Assembly (NCBI RefSeq): GCF_002288185.1
Contig: NZ_CP016776.1
Span: forward strand, 496,001-560,000
Direction: 5' to 3'
Origin: Candidatus Planktophila vernalis
GTDB lineage: Bacteria; Actinomycetota; Actinomycetes; Nanopelagicales; Nanopelagicaceae
DNA: 64,000 nucleotides
A program made the position numbers and the translations under genes. A model generated the notes under the pieces. The model had not been told where the DNA came from. It saw only the letters and a list, made by a program, of their open reading frames with translations, and did not search any database. This document shows, piece by piece, positions 9,396-17,595 of the stretch (the stretch's first letter is position 1; each line of letters opens with the position of its first letter).

Positions 9396-10071
9396 CAACT
9401 ACGGCTGCGGCATGAACGCGGCCAGGCTGTCGGCCTAAACGCTCAATTGGTCCACTGATACTCACCGCTGCAATAACTTTTCCATTAGGACCGCGAACTG
9501 GGGCAGAAACAGAAGTAACTCCAGCTTCGCGCTCTCCAACAGATTGCGCCCAACCGCGACGACGATCTGCAGCAAGTTGTGCGGCAGTAAATCTGGCGTT
9601 TGCAACACCGCGATGAATCTTTTCGCTATCTTCCCAAGCCAGCAAAATCTGCGCAGCAGAACCTGCCTGCATTGTTAACGCTGCGCCAACAGGAACAGAG
9701 TCACGAAGTCCTGATAAGCGCTCTGCAACTGCCACACAAATTCTTTGATCACCTTGTCGCTTATAGAGCTGGGCGCTCTCACCTGTTGCATCACGCAGCG
9801 CTGCCAACGCTGGGGCAGCAGCGGCAAGTAAACGATCTTCTCCTGCAGCTGCGCCAAGTTCACTTGCGCGTGGGCCTAATACAAAGCGACCAGAGAGGTC
9901 GCGGGCGACGTAGCGATGAAATTCAAGGGCCACAGCTAAGCGGTGGGCTGTTGGACGAGCTATTCCTGTGGCAGCGACGAGCTCTGCTAATGAATGCGGG
10001 CCAGCTTCTAAGGTGTTTAAAATCGCTGCGGCTTTATCTAATACGCCAACTCCGCTATTCTTTCTGCTCAT
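9355..10071 (-). CDS. IclR-family regulator (NdgR-like)
   Basis: This 238-aa protein has an N-terminal winged helix (SVLDKAAAILNTLEAG-type opening, LAELVAATGIARPTAHRLAVALE) and a C-terminal IclR effector domain (SVPVGAALTMQAGSAAQILLAWED). Divergent placement from leuCD is the hallmark of NdgR/LtbR, which controls leucine and other amino acid genes in actinobacteria. A -10 hexamer (TAATAT) sits 6 bases before its ATG, predicting a leaderless message. A palindrome overlaps that hexamer, suggesting autorepression. The effector is not predictable. Confidence 0.85.
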   Translation of the reverse strand: MSRKNSGVGVLDKAAAILNTLEAGPHSLAELVAATGIARPTAHRLAVALEFHRYVARDLSGRFVLGPRASELGAAAGEDRLLAAAAPALAALRDATGESAQLYKRQGDQRICVAVAERLSGLRDSVPVGAALTMQAGSAAQILLAWEDSEKIHRGVANARFTAAQLAADRRRGWAQSVGEREAGVTSVSAPVRGPNGKVIAAVSISGPIERLGRQPGRVHAAAVVATAARLSEYLARE

Positions 10072-10076
10072 AGGGT

Positions 10077-10088
10077 GATATTAACATC
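10077..10088. promoter_or_regulatory. Operator-like palindrome over the IclR -10 box
   Basis: GATATTAACATC is a 12-base palindrome with one mismatched base pair per half. It covers the reverse-strand -10 (TAATAT, 10078-10083) of the IclR gene. It lies in the 58-base gap shared with leuC, so one bound regulator could control both. Confidence 0.5.
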
Positions 10089-10129
10089 CCACTATGTGAT
10101 ATGGCAAATGAAGGAGTAAGGACAAGCAG

Positions 10130-11521
10130 ATGGGTAAAACGCTAGCTGAAAAGATTTGGGCCGAACACATTGTTCGCGCCGCCGATGGTGAACCAGATCT
10201 TTTGTATATCGATCTTCATCTCATCCATGAAGTAACTAGCCCACAGGCCTTTGATGGTCTGCGCCTTGCTGGACGCACAGTGCGCCGCCCTGAACTGACT
10301 ATTGCAACTGAGGATCACAACGTTCCAACGCTTAACATTGATAAGCCAATTGCAGATCCTGTTTCAAAGCTGCAAGTGGACACACTTCGCGCTAACTGCG
10401 CCGAATTCGGCGTTCGCATTCACTCACTAGGCGATAAAGACCAGGGAGTTGTTCACGTAGTTGGTCCACAGCTGGGATTAACGCAGCCGGGCATGACAAT
10501 TGTTTGCGGAGATTCACACACATCTACCCACGGCGCATTTGGCGCTTTAGCTTTTGGTATTGGAACCTCTGAAGTTGAACACGTTTTGGCAACACAGACT
10601 TTGCCGCTAGCTCGTCCAAAGACGATGGCGATAAATGTTGAGGGACGCCTAAAGACTGGTGTTACATCAAAGGATATTATCTTGGCAATCATTGCAAAGA
10701 TCGGTACTGGCGGAGGCCAGGGCTATGTCATTGAATACCGTGGCTCTGCAATCCGTGCGCTGTCTATGGAATCTCGTATGACGGTGTGTAATATGTCTAT
10801 TGAAGCTGGTGCTCGCGCAGGTCTGATTGCACCTGATCAAACAACATTTGATTACATTAAGGGAAAGCCCCATGCACCTGAGGATTTTGATGCTGCGGTG
10901 AAATACTGGAGCACGCTTTATACAGATAGCGATGCAAAATTTGATGTTGAAGTAAATCTCAATGCCGATGACCTAGAACCATTTGTTACATGGGGAACTA
11001 ACCCAGGCCAGGGTGCATCGCTGAGTTCTAATGTTCCAAACCCAGCAGATATCGCAGATCCAGAAGCACGTGGGGCAGCAGAGCGCGCACTTGTTTATAT
11101 GGGTCTAGAGGCTGGCACACCACTTAAAAAGATAGCCATTGACACTGTTTTCTTGGGCTCTTGCACCAATGGGCGAATTGAAGATCTACGAGCAGCTGCT
11201 GAAGTTGTGAAGGGTAAGAAGATTGCCTCAACACTTCGCATGTTGGTGGTTCCTGGTTCTGCCCGTGTGCGACTGGAAGCTGAAGCAGAAGGATTGGATA
11301 AAGTCTTTCTTGATGCAGGAGCTGAATGGCGAAACGCTGGTTGCTCCATGTGTTTGGGTATGAATCCAGATCAGCTAGCTGTGGGAGAGCGCTCTGCCTC
11401 AACATCAAATAGAAACTTTGAAGGCCGCCAAGGTAAGGGCGGACGTACACACCTTGTAAGCCCACTAGTAGCGGCAGCAACTGCCCTGCGTGGAACTCTC
11501 TCTTCACCTGCGGATCTGTAA
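10130..11521 (+). CDS. leuC: 3-isopropylmalate dehydratase large subunit
   Basis: This is the Fe-S subunit of isopropylmalate isomerase, second step of leucine synthesis. The cluster ligands are Cys345 (GSCTNGR), Cys405 and Cys408 (GCSMCLGMN). The aconitase-type motif [27 protein letters not shown] is intact. Length 463 aa is typical. It starts after an AAGGAGTAAGGA ribosome-binding region and is followed 11 bases later by leuD, its partner subunit. The divergent IclR gene probably controls it. Confidence 0.97.
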   Translation: MGKTLAEKIWAEHIVRAADGEPDLLYIDLHLIHEVTSPQAFDGLRLAGRTVRRPELTIATEDHNVPTLNIDKPIADPVSKLQVDTLRANCAEFGVRIHSLGDKDQGVVHVVGPQLGLTQPGMTIVCGDSHTSTHGAFGALAFGIGTSEVEHVLATQTLPLARPKTMAINVEGRLKTGVTSKDIILAIIAKIGTGGGQGYVIEYRGSAIRALSMESRMTVCNMSIEAGARAGLIAPDQTTFDYIKGKPHAPEDFDAAVKYWSTLYTDSDAKFDVEVNLNADDLEPFVTWGTNPGQGASLSSNVPNPADIADPEARGAAERALVYMGLEAGTPLKKIAIDTVFLGSCTNGRIEDLRAAAEVVKGKKIASTLRMLVVPGSARVRLEAEAEGLDKVFLDAGAEWRNAGCSMCLGMNPDQLAVGERSASTSNRNFEGRQGKGGRTHLVSPLVAAATALRGTLSSPADL

Positions 11522-11532
11522 GGAGCAAAACC

Positions 11533-12132
11533 ATGGAAAAATTCATTAAGCACACCGGCACCGCAGTTCCACTGCGCCGTAGCAATGTTGATACAGATCA
11601 AATTATTCCGGCTGTCTATTTAAAGCGCGTAACACGTAGCGGCTTTGAAGATGGCTTGTTTTCTGCTTGGCGCAATGATCCGCAGTTTGTTTTGAACAAG
11701 GCCGAATACAAGGCTGGCACAATTCTTGTGGCAGGCGTTGATTTTGGAACTGGTTCCTCCCGTGAACACGCAGTGTGGGCGCTGCAGAACTATGGCTTTA
11801 AAGCTGTTATCTCTAGCCGCTTTGCTGACATCTTTCGCGGTAACTCACTCAAAGGTGGCCTGCTCACTGTCATCATCGATCAAAGCGATGTAGAGGCGCT
11901 CTGGGCGGCAATTGAGGCTAATCCAGCCACTTCTGTCAGCGTTGACCTTGAAACTCGCACAGTGAGCTATAACAACGTTGTTTTGCCTTTTGCAATCGAT
12001 GACTACACCCGCTGGCGCTTAATGGAGGGTCTAGATGACATTGGCTTGACTGTTAAAAACGCTGATTCCATTGACTCTTTTGAGAAATCTCGAACAACTC
12101 TGAAGCCAGCAACGCTTCCAATTCGCGGATAA
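11533..12132 (+). CDS. leuD: 3-isopropylmalate dehydratase small subunit
   Basis: This is the swivel-domain subunit that completes LeuC. Recognisable parts are [21 protein letters not shown] near the N terminus and [44 protein letters not shown] in the centre. At 199 aa the length is normal. A GGAGC ribosome binding site precedes the ATG. Two hairpins (12148-12168 and 12190-12218) follow its stop and may end the leuCD transcript. Confidence 0.97.
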   Translation: MEKFIKHTGTAVPLRRSNVDTDQIIPAVYLKRVTRSGFEDGLFSAWRNDPQFVLNKAEYKAGTILVAGVDFGTGSSREHAVWALQNYGFKAVISSRFADIFRGNSLKGGLLTVIIDQSDVEALWAAIEANPATSVSVDLETRTVSYNNVVLPFAIDDYTRWRLMEGLDDIGLTVKNADSIDSFEKSRTTLKPATLPIRG

Positions 12133-12147
12133 TCACCGAAAAACAAG

Positions 12148-12168
12148 CGTAAATCAATGAGATTTACG
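12148..12168. repeat. Hairpin after leuD
   Basis: CGTAAATC and GATTTACG form a perfect 8-base stem around AATGA. No T-tract follows, so it is at best a weak terminator or a 3'-end stabiliser. Confidence 0.5.
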
Positions 12169-12189
12169 TAGGGGTGAGCGTGGTCATGC

Positions 12190-12218
12190 AAAACTCTCAA
12201 CGTTGAATTGAGGGTTTT
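12190..12218. terminator. Possible leuD terminator, A/T-framed hairpin
   Basis: AAAACTCTCAA pairs with TTGAGGGTTTT through 11 positions with one G-U pair, with a 7-base loop. The stem begins with A's and ends with T's, as in bidirectional terminators, but there is no long T-run. Confidence 0.45.
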
Positions 12219-12326
12219 CTACGCATAAAAACTGCGATTTTTTGATATTTCATTGAAAAATTAATTCGCGACACACCTGCATGAATAGCGTAATCACCCT
12301 ATGTATGCGCGTAAGTTTACTAACAC

Positions 12327-12344
12327 GTTAAGCAATTGCTTAAC
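12327..12344. promoter_or_regulatory. 18-base perfect palindrome upstream of HU
   Basis: GTTAAGCAATTGCTTAAC is a perfect palindrome ending 25 bases before the HU start. It is enclosed, off-centre, by a second inverted repeat, CGCGTAA (12308-12314) and TTACGCG (12347-12353). It may be an operator or a strong hairpin in the HU leader. Confidence 0.6.
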
Positions 12345-12369
12345 ATTTACGCGTAATAAGGGGATTTCA

Positions 12370-12822
12370 ATGAATAAGGCCCAATTCATTGCGGCGTTGG
12401 CACCACATTTCAACGACAGCAAGAAGGAAGCAGCACACGCTGTAGATATCGTTTTTGACACTATCGTTCGCAACCTTTCAAAGGGTGAAGACGTAATGAT
12501 CAACGATTTCGGTAAGTTCAAGAAGGTTGATCGCAAGGCTCGCATGGGACGTAACCCATTCACTGGCGAAACAATCAAGATCAAGGCTTCAAAGAAGGCT
12601 CGCTTCTTGCCTGCAAAGGGTTTGAAGGATGTCATCTCAGGTGAGCGCAAGCTAGGACCTGCTCCAAAGCCAGAACCAAAGCCAGTTGCTAAGGCAAAGC
12701 CAGTTGCAAAGAAGGCTGCTAAGAAGAAGCCAGCAGCTAAGAAGAAGGTTGCAGCTAAGAAGAAGGTTGCCAAGAAGGCTCCTGCAAAGCGCAAGCCAGC
12801 AAAGAAGGCTAAGAAGAAGTAA
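12370..12822 (+). CDS. hup: HU-family DNA-binding protein with Lys/Ala-rich tail
   Basis: This nucleoid protein is of the HupB/HLP type. Residues 1-90 form a normal HU domain (MNKAQFIAALAPHF, MINDFGKFKKVDRKARMGRNPFTGETIKI). Residues 100-150 are almost only Lys, Ala, Pro, Val and Arg in KKxAAKKK-type repeats, resembling histone H1 tails. This two-part form is specific to actinobacteria. The ATG at 12370 with an AAGGGGA site is chosen over an upstream in-frame ATG at 12301, because the HU fold begins here. A strong terminator follows. leuCD-hup order matches mycobacteria. Confidence 0.95.
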   Translation: MNKAQFIAALAPHFNDSKKEAAHAVDIVFDTIVRNLSKGEDVMINDFGKFKKVDRKARMGRNPFTGETIKIKASKKARFLPAKGLKDVISGERKLGPAPKPEPKPVAKAKPVAKKAAKKKPAAKKKVAAKKKVAKKAPAKRKPAKKAKKK

Positions 12823-12841
12823 TTCGCTTAGTTATTAGTTA

Positions 12842-12873
12842 ACGGGGTCGGCTCACGCCGGCCCCGTTTTCTT
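12842..12873 (+). terminator. Rho-independent terminator of hup
   Basis: ACGGGGTCGGC pairs with GCCGGCCCCGT (11 positions, one G-U) around the loop TCAC and runs into TTTTCTT. This is the clearest intrinsic terminator on the forward strand of the window. Confidence 0.92.
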
Positions 12874-12885
12874 ATGCTTATTCGT

Positions 12886-12891
12886 TAGTAT
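12886..12891 (+). promoter_or_regulatory. -10 hexamer of the acyltransferase gene (leaderless)
   Basis: TAGTAT lies 7 bases before the ATG at 12899 and just after the hup terminator, so this gene starts a new transcript. Confidence 0.6.
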
Positions 12892-12898
12892 TGCCCAC

Positions 12899-13675
12899 AT
12901 GGCGGATTACAAGGTTTCATATGCACCGCCAAAGGGAAAGCCACACGGGACAAATTTTACATTCAAGATCGGAACCAAAGTAGTTATTCCACTTCTCAAT
13001 CTTGTGGGAAAGAAAGTGTGGCGCGGGGGAGAAAATATCCCCAAGAGCGGAAAGACAATTGTTGCCAGTAATCACCTTTCATATCTAGATGTTTTGTTTC
13101 TTACTCATTTTTTGTTTAGAAACGGACGCGCTCCTCGCTACATCGGCAAAGAAGGCGTTTTTAAAGTCCCTGTTATTGGAAAAATCATCCTTGCTGCAGG
13201 AATGGTTCCAGTGGCCCGTGAAAGTAAGGATGCTTCTAAAGCCCTTGATCATGCGCTGCGATTATTAGAAATTGGGCACTGTGTTGGCGTTTATCCTGAG
13301 GGCACGCTCACCCGCGATCCCAACGGTTGGCCCATGGTTGCAAAAACTGGGCTAGCACGTTTAGCCATAACTACTCGCACGCCAATTATTCCAATTGCCC
13401 AATGGGGTTCACAGATTGTCATGCCCACATATGAAAAGAAGTTGAAGATCTTTCCGCGCACGCACATAAAGATATTAGCTGGTGAGCCGGTTGATTTATC
13501 ACCCTGGTATGGCAAGGAAAATGATCCAGCGGCATTGATTGAAGCCACAGCATTTGTAATGAGAGCAATTACTGATTTGCTGGAAGAGCTTCGTGGTGAA
13601 AAACGCCCCGTCGAAATCTTTGATCCACATACTTCTACTCTTCCTCGAACCGGAAACTTTAAAAAGAAGCGATGA
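12899..13675 (+). CDS. plsC: 1-acyl-sn-glycerol-3-phosphate acyltransferase (PlsC family)
   Basis: This is a membrane-bound acyltransferase of phospholipid synthesis, transferring a fatty acyl chain to lysophosphatidic acid or a related acceptor. Motif I (NHLSYLD, catalytic His59 and Asp64) and motif III (VYPEGTLTR) are intact. Length 258 aa is normal. It opens a compact operon with gpsA and ddl, each overlapping by four bases (ATGA). Its pairing with GpsA, which makes glycerol-3-phosphate, supports a glycerolipid role. Confidence 0.9.
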   Translation: MADYKVSYAPPKGKPHGTNFTFKIGTKVVIPLLNLVGKKVWRGGENIPKSGKTIVASNHLSYLDVLFLTHFLFRNGRAPRYIGKEGVFKVPVIGKIILAAGMVPVARESKDASKALDHALRLLEIGHCVGVYPEGTLTRDPNGWPMVAKTGLARLAITTRTPIIPIAQWGSQIVMPTYEKKLKIFPRTHIKILAGEPVDLSPWYGKENDPAALIEATAFVMRAITDLLEELRGEKRPVEIFDPHTSTLPRTGNFKKKR

Positions 13676-14673
13676 GCAAAGTAACTGTTCTAGGTGCTGG
13701 TGCTTGGGGCAGCACAATGGCCCAGGTTTTATCTGATGCTGGTAATCACGTCCTTGTGTGGGGGCGCAATCAAGAGATTGTTAATGAAATCAATACCAGC
13801 CACACCAACCGAAAGTACCTCGATGAGAATGTATTGCCACTTGGATTAAGTGCTACAACGAATTTGAGTGAAGCTTTTGAATATTCAAATATCTATGTTT
13901 TGGCTGTGCCGGCACAGACTTTGCGCGAAAACCTTAAGAGCTGGAAACCTCTAGTTGATTCAGATGCTACCTATATCAGCACGCTCAAAGGCATTGAAGT
14001 CAGCACTCTTTCTCGCATGACAGAGATTGTTCATGAAGAAATGAATACGGAAAATGTTGCGCTCATTACCGGCCCCAATCTTGCAACAGAGCTCATTTTG
14101 CGCCAGCCGGCAGGTGCTGTTGCTGCAGCACCTACGAAGATTCTGGCTGAAAAAACTCTGAAGTTATTTGCAACTCCTTACTACCGCGTTTACACATCGA
14201 CCGATGTTTTGGGTTGCGAATTAGCCGGTGCCATCAAATCTGTTATTGCACTAGCCGTCGGAATTTCAATTGGTATGGGTTTTGGCGAAAACACACAGGC
14301 GATGCTCATTACTAGAGGCTTAAATGAAGTTGCACGGCTGTGCGCTGCCCACGGCGCAGATCCGCTCAGTGCTGCCGGATTAGCTGGCATGGGCGATCTT
14401 GTGGCTAGTTGCGGTTCACCACTATCTCGCAATCGCACCTTTGGCGAAGTGTTGGGACGCTCAGGATCTATGGCTGTTGCGCGTGAACATGTGGCAAAGA
14501 CCGTGGAGGGCGTAGCCTCCTCCAATGCAGTTCTTGAGATTGCTCACCGAGTAGGAGTCGAAGTGCCAGTTATTGAAGCGGTGGCCGATGTTGTTGCGGG
14601 CACGATTTCACCTTCTGATGCCCTTGATCGATTAATGGAAATTACAACGCGTGCAGAAAACTTCATTCGATGA
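13672..14673 (+). CDS. gpsA: Glycerol-3-phosphate dehydrogenase [NAD(P)+]
   Basis: GpsA reduces dihydroxyacetone phosphate to glycerol-3-phosphate, the backbone for phospholipids. The Rossmann motif GAGAWGSTMA is at residues 8-17. The catalytic region includes LKGIE, ITGPNLATE and ELAGAIKSVIALAVG, and the substrate site includes NTQAMLITRGLNE. Length 333 aa is typical. Start and stop both overlap neighbours by four bases, so it is coupled to plsC and ddl. Confidence 0.96.
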   Translation: MSKVTVLGAGAWGSTMAQVLSDAGNHVLVWGRNQEIVNEINTSHTNRKYLDENVLPLGLSATTNLSEAFEYSNIYVLAVPAQTLRENLKSWKPLVDSDATYISTLKGIEVSTLSRMTEIVHEEMNTENVALITGPNLATELILRQPAGAVAAAPTKILAEKTLKLFATPYYRVYTSTDVLGCELAGAIKSVIALAVGISIGMGFGENTQAMLITRGLNEVARLCAAHGADPLSAAGLAGMGDLVASCGSPLSRNRTFGEVLGRSGSMAVAREHVAKTVEGVASSNAVLEIAHRVGVEVPVIEAVADVVAGTISPSDALDRLMEITTRAENFIR

Positions 14674-15719
14674 GTAAATTAAATGTCGCCGTTATTTGTG
14701 GTGGAATCAGTAGTGAACATGAGATCTCTTGCGTTTCGGCTGGGGGAGTTCTTAAAGGATTAGATTCAAGTAAATACAACGCAATCCTTATTGGAATTAC
14801 AAAAACGGGCAATTGGGTTTTATTGCCTAATGATTACCCACTTGAAATTGTTGGTGGAAAGCTCCCTACGGTTGATGAAAGTGCGCCGGCAGTTGTGGCT
14901 GATGTTCATGGTTTTTCGGTTGCGGGCAAAGCGTTACAGATCGATGTTGTCTTTCCTGTATTGCACGGGCCTTATGGTGAAGATGGAACGATTCAAGGCC
15001 TGCTCGAAATTGCAAACCTTGCCTATGTTGGTAGTGGAGTTTTAGCATCAGCAGTTGCGATGGATAAGTCTTTTGCCAAGCCAATCTTTGCTGCAGCTGA
15101 CATGAAGGTTGCTGATGGAATTGTTGTAACGAGCAAAGACAAGCAAGTATCAATTGATGACTTGGCATACCCAGTCTTTGTTAAGCCTGCTCGCGGAGGT
15201 TCAAGTCGCGGCACACACAAAGTTAAATCTGTTGATGCGCTAAATACTGCGCTCAAAGATGCATTTCTATATGACCACAAAGTAATGATTGAGCAGGCAC
15301 TAGTGGGCCGGGAGATTGAGTGCGCAGTACTTGAATCTAATGGCGTGGCAAAGGCATCAGTAGTTGGTGAGATTGTTATTGATAGCAAGTTTGAGTTTTA
15401 TGATTTTGAAGCCAAGTACTTAGATGGTGCAACCACTGTAAAGATTCCTGCTGATATTCCAGCAGCTGCAGCTGAGGAAATTCGTGTAAAGGCAGTGCAG
15501 GCATTTAAGGCGTTGGGATGCAGCGGACTTGCTCGGTGTGATTTCTTCTATACCGATAAGGGCGAAATCATAATTAATGAGATAAACACGATGCCAGGCT
15601 TCACGGGAACATCTATGTATCCAAAACTCTGGGCTGCCACTGGAGTTGATTACACGAGCCTAATTACAGCTTTGATTGAGACCGCTTTACTTCGCACAAA
15701 TGGAGTTTTAGGAAACTAG
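14670..15719 (+). CDS. ddl: D-alanine--D-alanine ligase
   Basis: This ATP-grasp enzyme makes D-Ala-D-Ala for peptidoglycan. Diagnostic parts are the opening CGGISSEHEISCVSAGGV, FPVLHGPYGEDGTIQGLLE, VKPARGGSSRGTHKV and INEINTMPGFTGTSMYPKLW, the last holding Mg-binding residues. Length 349 aa is normal. The gene ends in a 12-base tail-to-tail overlap with the amidohydrolase gene. Confidence 0.96.
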   Translation: MSKLNVAVICGGISSEHEISCVSAGGVLKGLDSSKYNAILIGITKTGNWVLLPNDYPLEIVGGKLPTVDESAPAVVADVHGFSVAGKALQIDVVFPVLHGPYGEDGTIQGLLEIANLAYVGSGVLASAVAMDKSFAKPIFAAADMKVADGIVVTSKDKQVSIDDLAYPVFVKPARGGSSRGTHKVKSVDALNTALKDAFLYDHKVMIEQALVGREIECAVLESNGVAKASVVGEIVIDSKFEFYDFEAKYLDGATTVKIPADIPAAAAEEIRVKAVQAFKALGCSGLARCDFFYTDKGEIIINEINTMPGFTGTSMYPKLWAATGVDYTSLITALIETALLRTNGVLGN

Positions 15720-17270
15720 TTCAATAATCTTTGCTGCGGGGTTTTGCGCAGGATCTGAGTCTAAAACTAAGAACGCGGCCCTTTTCCCAACTTCTAAATC
15801 ACCATACTCATTCTCACGAAAGAGTTGGTAGGCAGCGTTTTTTGTATAGAAGGTGAGTGATTCATCCATGGTGAGCGCTTCTTCAATTACCCAAGCTTGG
15901 GTAACACCATCGGCCGGGTTTGAGCGAGTAACTGGCACACCAATAGCTTGCATCGGCACATGACTTGTAACAGGCCAATCACTTCCAAAGGCAATCATGG
16001 CACCAGCATTTAGCATTGAGCGAAGTCGGTACTGCTGGTTGTTTCGCTCATTGCCAATACGCGGTGCTATGAGTTCTTTGTTCATGGGATCTAAGTAGCA
16101 CCAGAGCGGTTGAATATTTGCGATGACGCCAAGTTGAGCAAAGCGAGGCAGATCTTCATCGCGAATTAATTGAGCATGAACGATTACTGGGCGCCGATCC
16201 CATGTGGGATTGATGCCTTGCATTGCTTCCAGCGCATCTAATGCCTGCTTCACAGCAGCATCTCCTATGGCATGTAAATGAACTTGGTACTGCAAAGCGT
16301 CGTATGCAACAAGGGCATTGAGTAGTTCTTCATCGCTCCAGATAGCAATTCCATGCGAGGTTGGGTCATCCACATATGGCTGCATTAAATGGGCAGTTCC
16401 AGCAGATAAGGCACCATCGAGTAAAAACTTGATGCTATTGGCTTGTAGTTGTGATGAATTATCAAGCTCTAAACACTGCTCACGAATCTCATTGAAATCA
16501 TCAATGTCGCCAGACCAAGTGGTGGGAGTTGCAAGCAATGAAAGATTGAAAGCAATTGTTAACTCTTTAGTTTGCGCAGCAGCGATATATGCCCGCGCCA
16601 TATCTTTCTCACACCATGAATCAATAGCAGCGATTACACCGACTTTTCTGTATTCCTTGCAGGCATATTTGATTGCAGCAATATCACTTTCAAGGGTGTT
16701 GGCAGGGGCGTGATCTAGAACTAAGGCCATAGCAGATGGCTCACGCAAGGTTCCTTTTGCACTTCCATCGCTATTGCGCGCGATAGTTCCACCCTGGGGA
16801 TCCTTGGTTGCACTAGTGATTCCAGCTAATTCAAGTGCTTTGGAATTAACCCAGATGGTGTGGTGATCAACGGCGTGTAATACAACTGGGCGATCGCTGA
16901 CAACTTCATCCAGCCACTTTGCATCAAAGTCTCCGCCTTCAACAATGGCAGCCTCATAAGCACCGCCAATAATCCAGGTTATGGAGGGGTTTGCATCTGC
17001 GAAAGCTTTCACTTGGGTTTTGATCTCTTCAATACTGGTGATGCCATTAATTTTTGGCCCTGCAGCTTCGCGTCCTGCAAAAATTGGATGTGCATGGCCT
17101 TCCAGAAATGCAGGGATGACAAAGGCATCATCTAAATCAATTGTTGTCTCTGCCGGGAAATTCTTAACATCTTCACCCACGGCAAGAATGAGGGAATCTT
17201 TAACTAGTAAGTCGTGAAAGATTTCTTTGCCAGAAGACCAAAAGCGCGCGTTTGTATAAAGCGTGCTCAT
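15708..17270 (-). CDS. Amidohydrolase family protein (YtcJ-like)
   Basis: This metal-dependent hydrolase is of the Amidohydro_3 type. The N-terminal beta-sandwich is followed by the metal motif EGHAHPIF. Later metal-site residues include VHLHAIGDAAV and FGSDWPV. At 520 aa it matches YtcJ-like predicted hydrolases, whose substrates are mostly unknown (cyclic imides, ureides or amides in characterised relatives). It is transcribed against ddl and thiL and sits 13 bases downstream of the small Lrp gene on the same strand. No clear ribosome binding site was seen. Confidence 0.85.
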   Translation of the reverse strand: MSTLYTNARFWSSGKEIFHDLLVKDSLILAVGEDVKNFPAETTIDLDDAFVIPAFLEGHAHPIFAGREAAGPKINGITSIEEIKTQVKAFADANPSITWIIGGAYEAAIVEGGDFDAKWLDEVVSDRPVVLHAVDHHTIWVNSKALELAGITSATKDPQGGTIARNSDGSAKGTLREPSAMALVLDHAPANTLESDIAAIKYACKEYRKVGVIAAIDSWCEKDMARAYIAAAQTKELTIAFNLSLLATPTTWSGDIDDFNEIREQCLELDNSSQLQANSIKFLLDGALSAGTAHLMQPYVDDPTSHGIAIWSDEELLNALVAYDALQYQVHLHAIGDAAVKQALDALEAMQGINPTWDRRPVIVHAQLIRDEDLPRFAQLGVIANIQPLWCYLDPMNKELIAPRIGNERNNQQYRLRSMLNAGAMIAFGSDWPVTSHVPMQAIGVPVTRSNPADGVTQAWVIEEALTMDESLTFYTKNAAYQLFRENEYGDLEVGKRAAFLVLDSDPAQNPAAKIIELVS

Positions 17271-17283
17271 ATGAGAAAGATTT

Positions 17284-17520
17284 TTATTGGTAAGTAACTG
17301 GGCAGGTCAGTGTGCGAGTAATGCCTGCAACACCTTGGACCTTAGAGAGAATTAAACGACCGAAATCTTCCATGCTGGGTGCTTCTGCACGCATGATGAC
17401 ATCGTAAGGACCGGTGACGCCTTCGGCCAGACTTACACCAGCGATAGCTGAAACAGCCTTTGCTACGGATGACGCTTTGCCGACCTCGGTTTGAATCAAA
17501 ATGTAGGCCTGTACTGACAT
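17284..17520 (-). CDS. Stand-alone Lrp/AsnC ligand-binding (RAM) domain protein
   Basis: This 78-aa protein is a single alpha/beta RAM domain (AYILIQTEVGKASSVAKAVSAIAGVSLAEGVTGPYDVIMRAEA) without a DNA-binding part. Such proteins form amino-acid-binding oligomers; the role in actinobacteria is not settled. The start at 17520 is chosen because it has an AAAGGAAA ribosome binding site. A longer frame to 17751 would run across the thiL gene. It is divergent from thiL, a common actinobacterial arrangement. Confidence 0.85.
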   Translation of the reverse strand: MSVQAYILIQTEVGKASSVAKAVSAIAGVSLAEGVTGPYDVIMRAEAPSMEDFGRLILSKVQGVAGITRTLTCPVTYQ

Positions 17521-17582
17521 AAGAGTTTCCTTTCGTTGGTGGGTACAGGCTACTTCAGAGATATGGCAACTGGCTAGTCGAT

Positions 17583-17588
17583 TACTCT
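17583..17588 (+). promoter_or_regulatory. -10 hexamer of thiL (leaderless)
   Basis: TACTCT lies 7 bases before the thiL ATG, with no ribosome binding site between them. Confidence 0.55.
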
Positions 17589-17595
17589 TCTCACT

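Noticed and set aside
9600-10073. Forward open frame of 157 codons inside the IclR gene
   Set aside because: The reverse-strand IclR protein is unmistakable over the same bases; the forward frame shows no family features.
12294-12794. Long reverse frame across the HU gene, rich in Phe, Leu and Ala, resembling a membrane protein
   Set aside because: It is the antisense image of the Lys/Ala codon repeats of HU, with no ribosome binding site or family match.
12680-12815. Tandem DNA repeats in the 3' part of hup
   Set aside because: The units are irregular and explained by the Lys/Ala-rich protein tail; not a CRISPR or mobile repeat.
17521-17595. Thiamine riboswitch before thiL
   Set aside because: Only 75 bases separate the divergent starts, a -10 sits 7 bases before thiL, and the conserved TPP-element words are absent.
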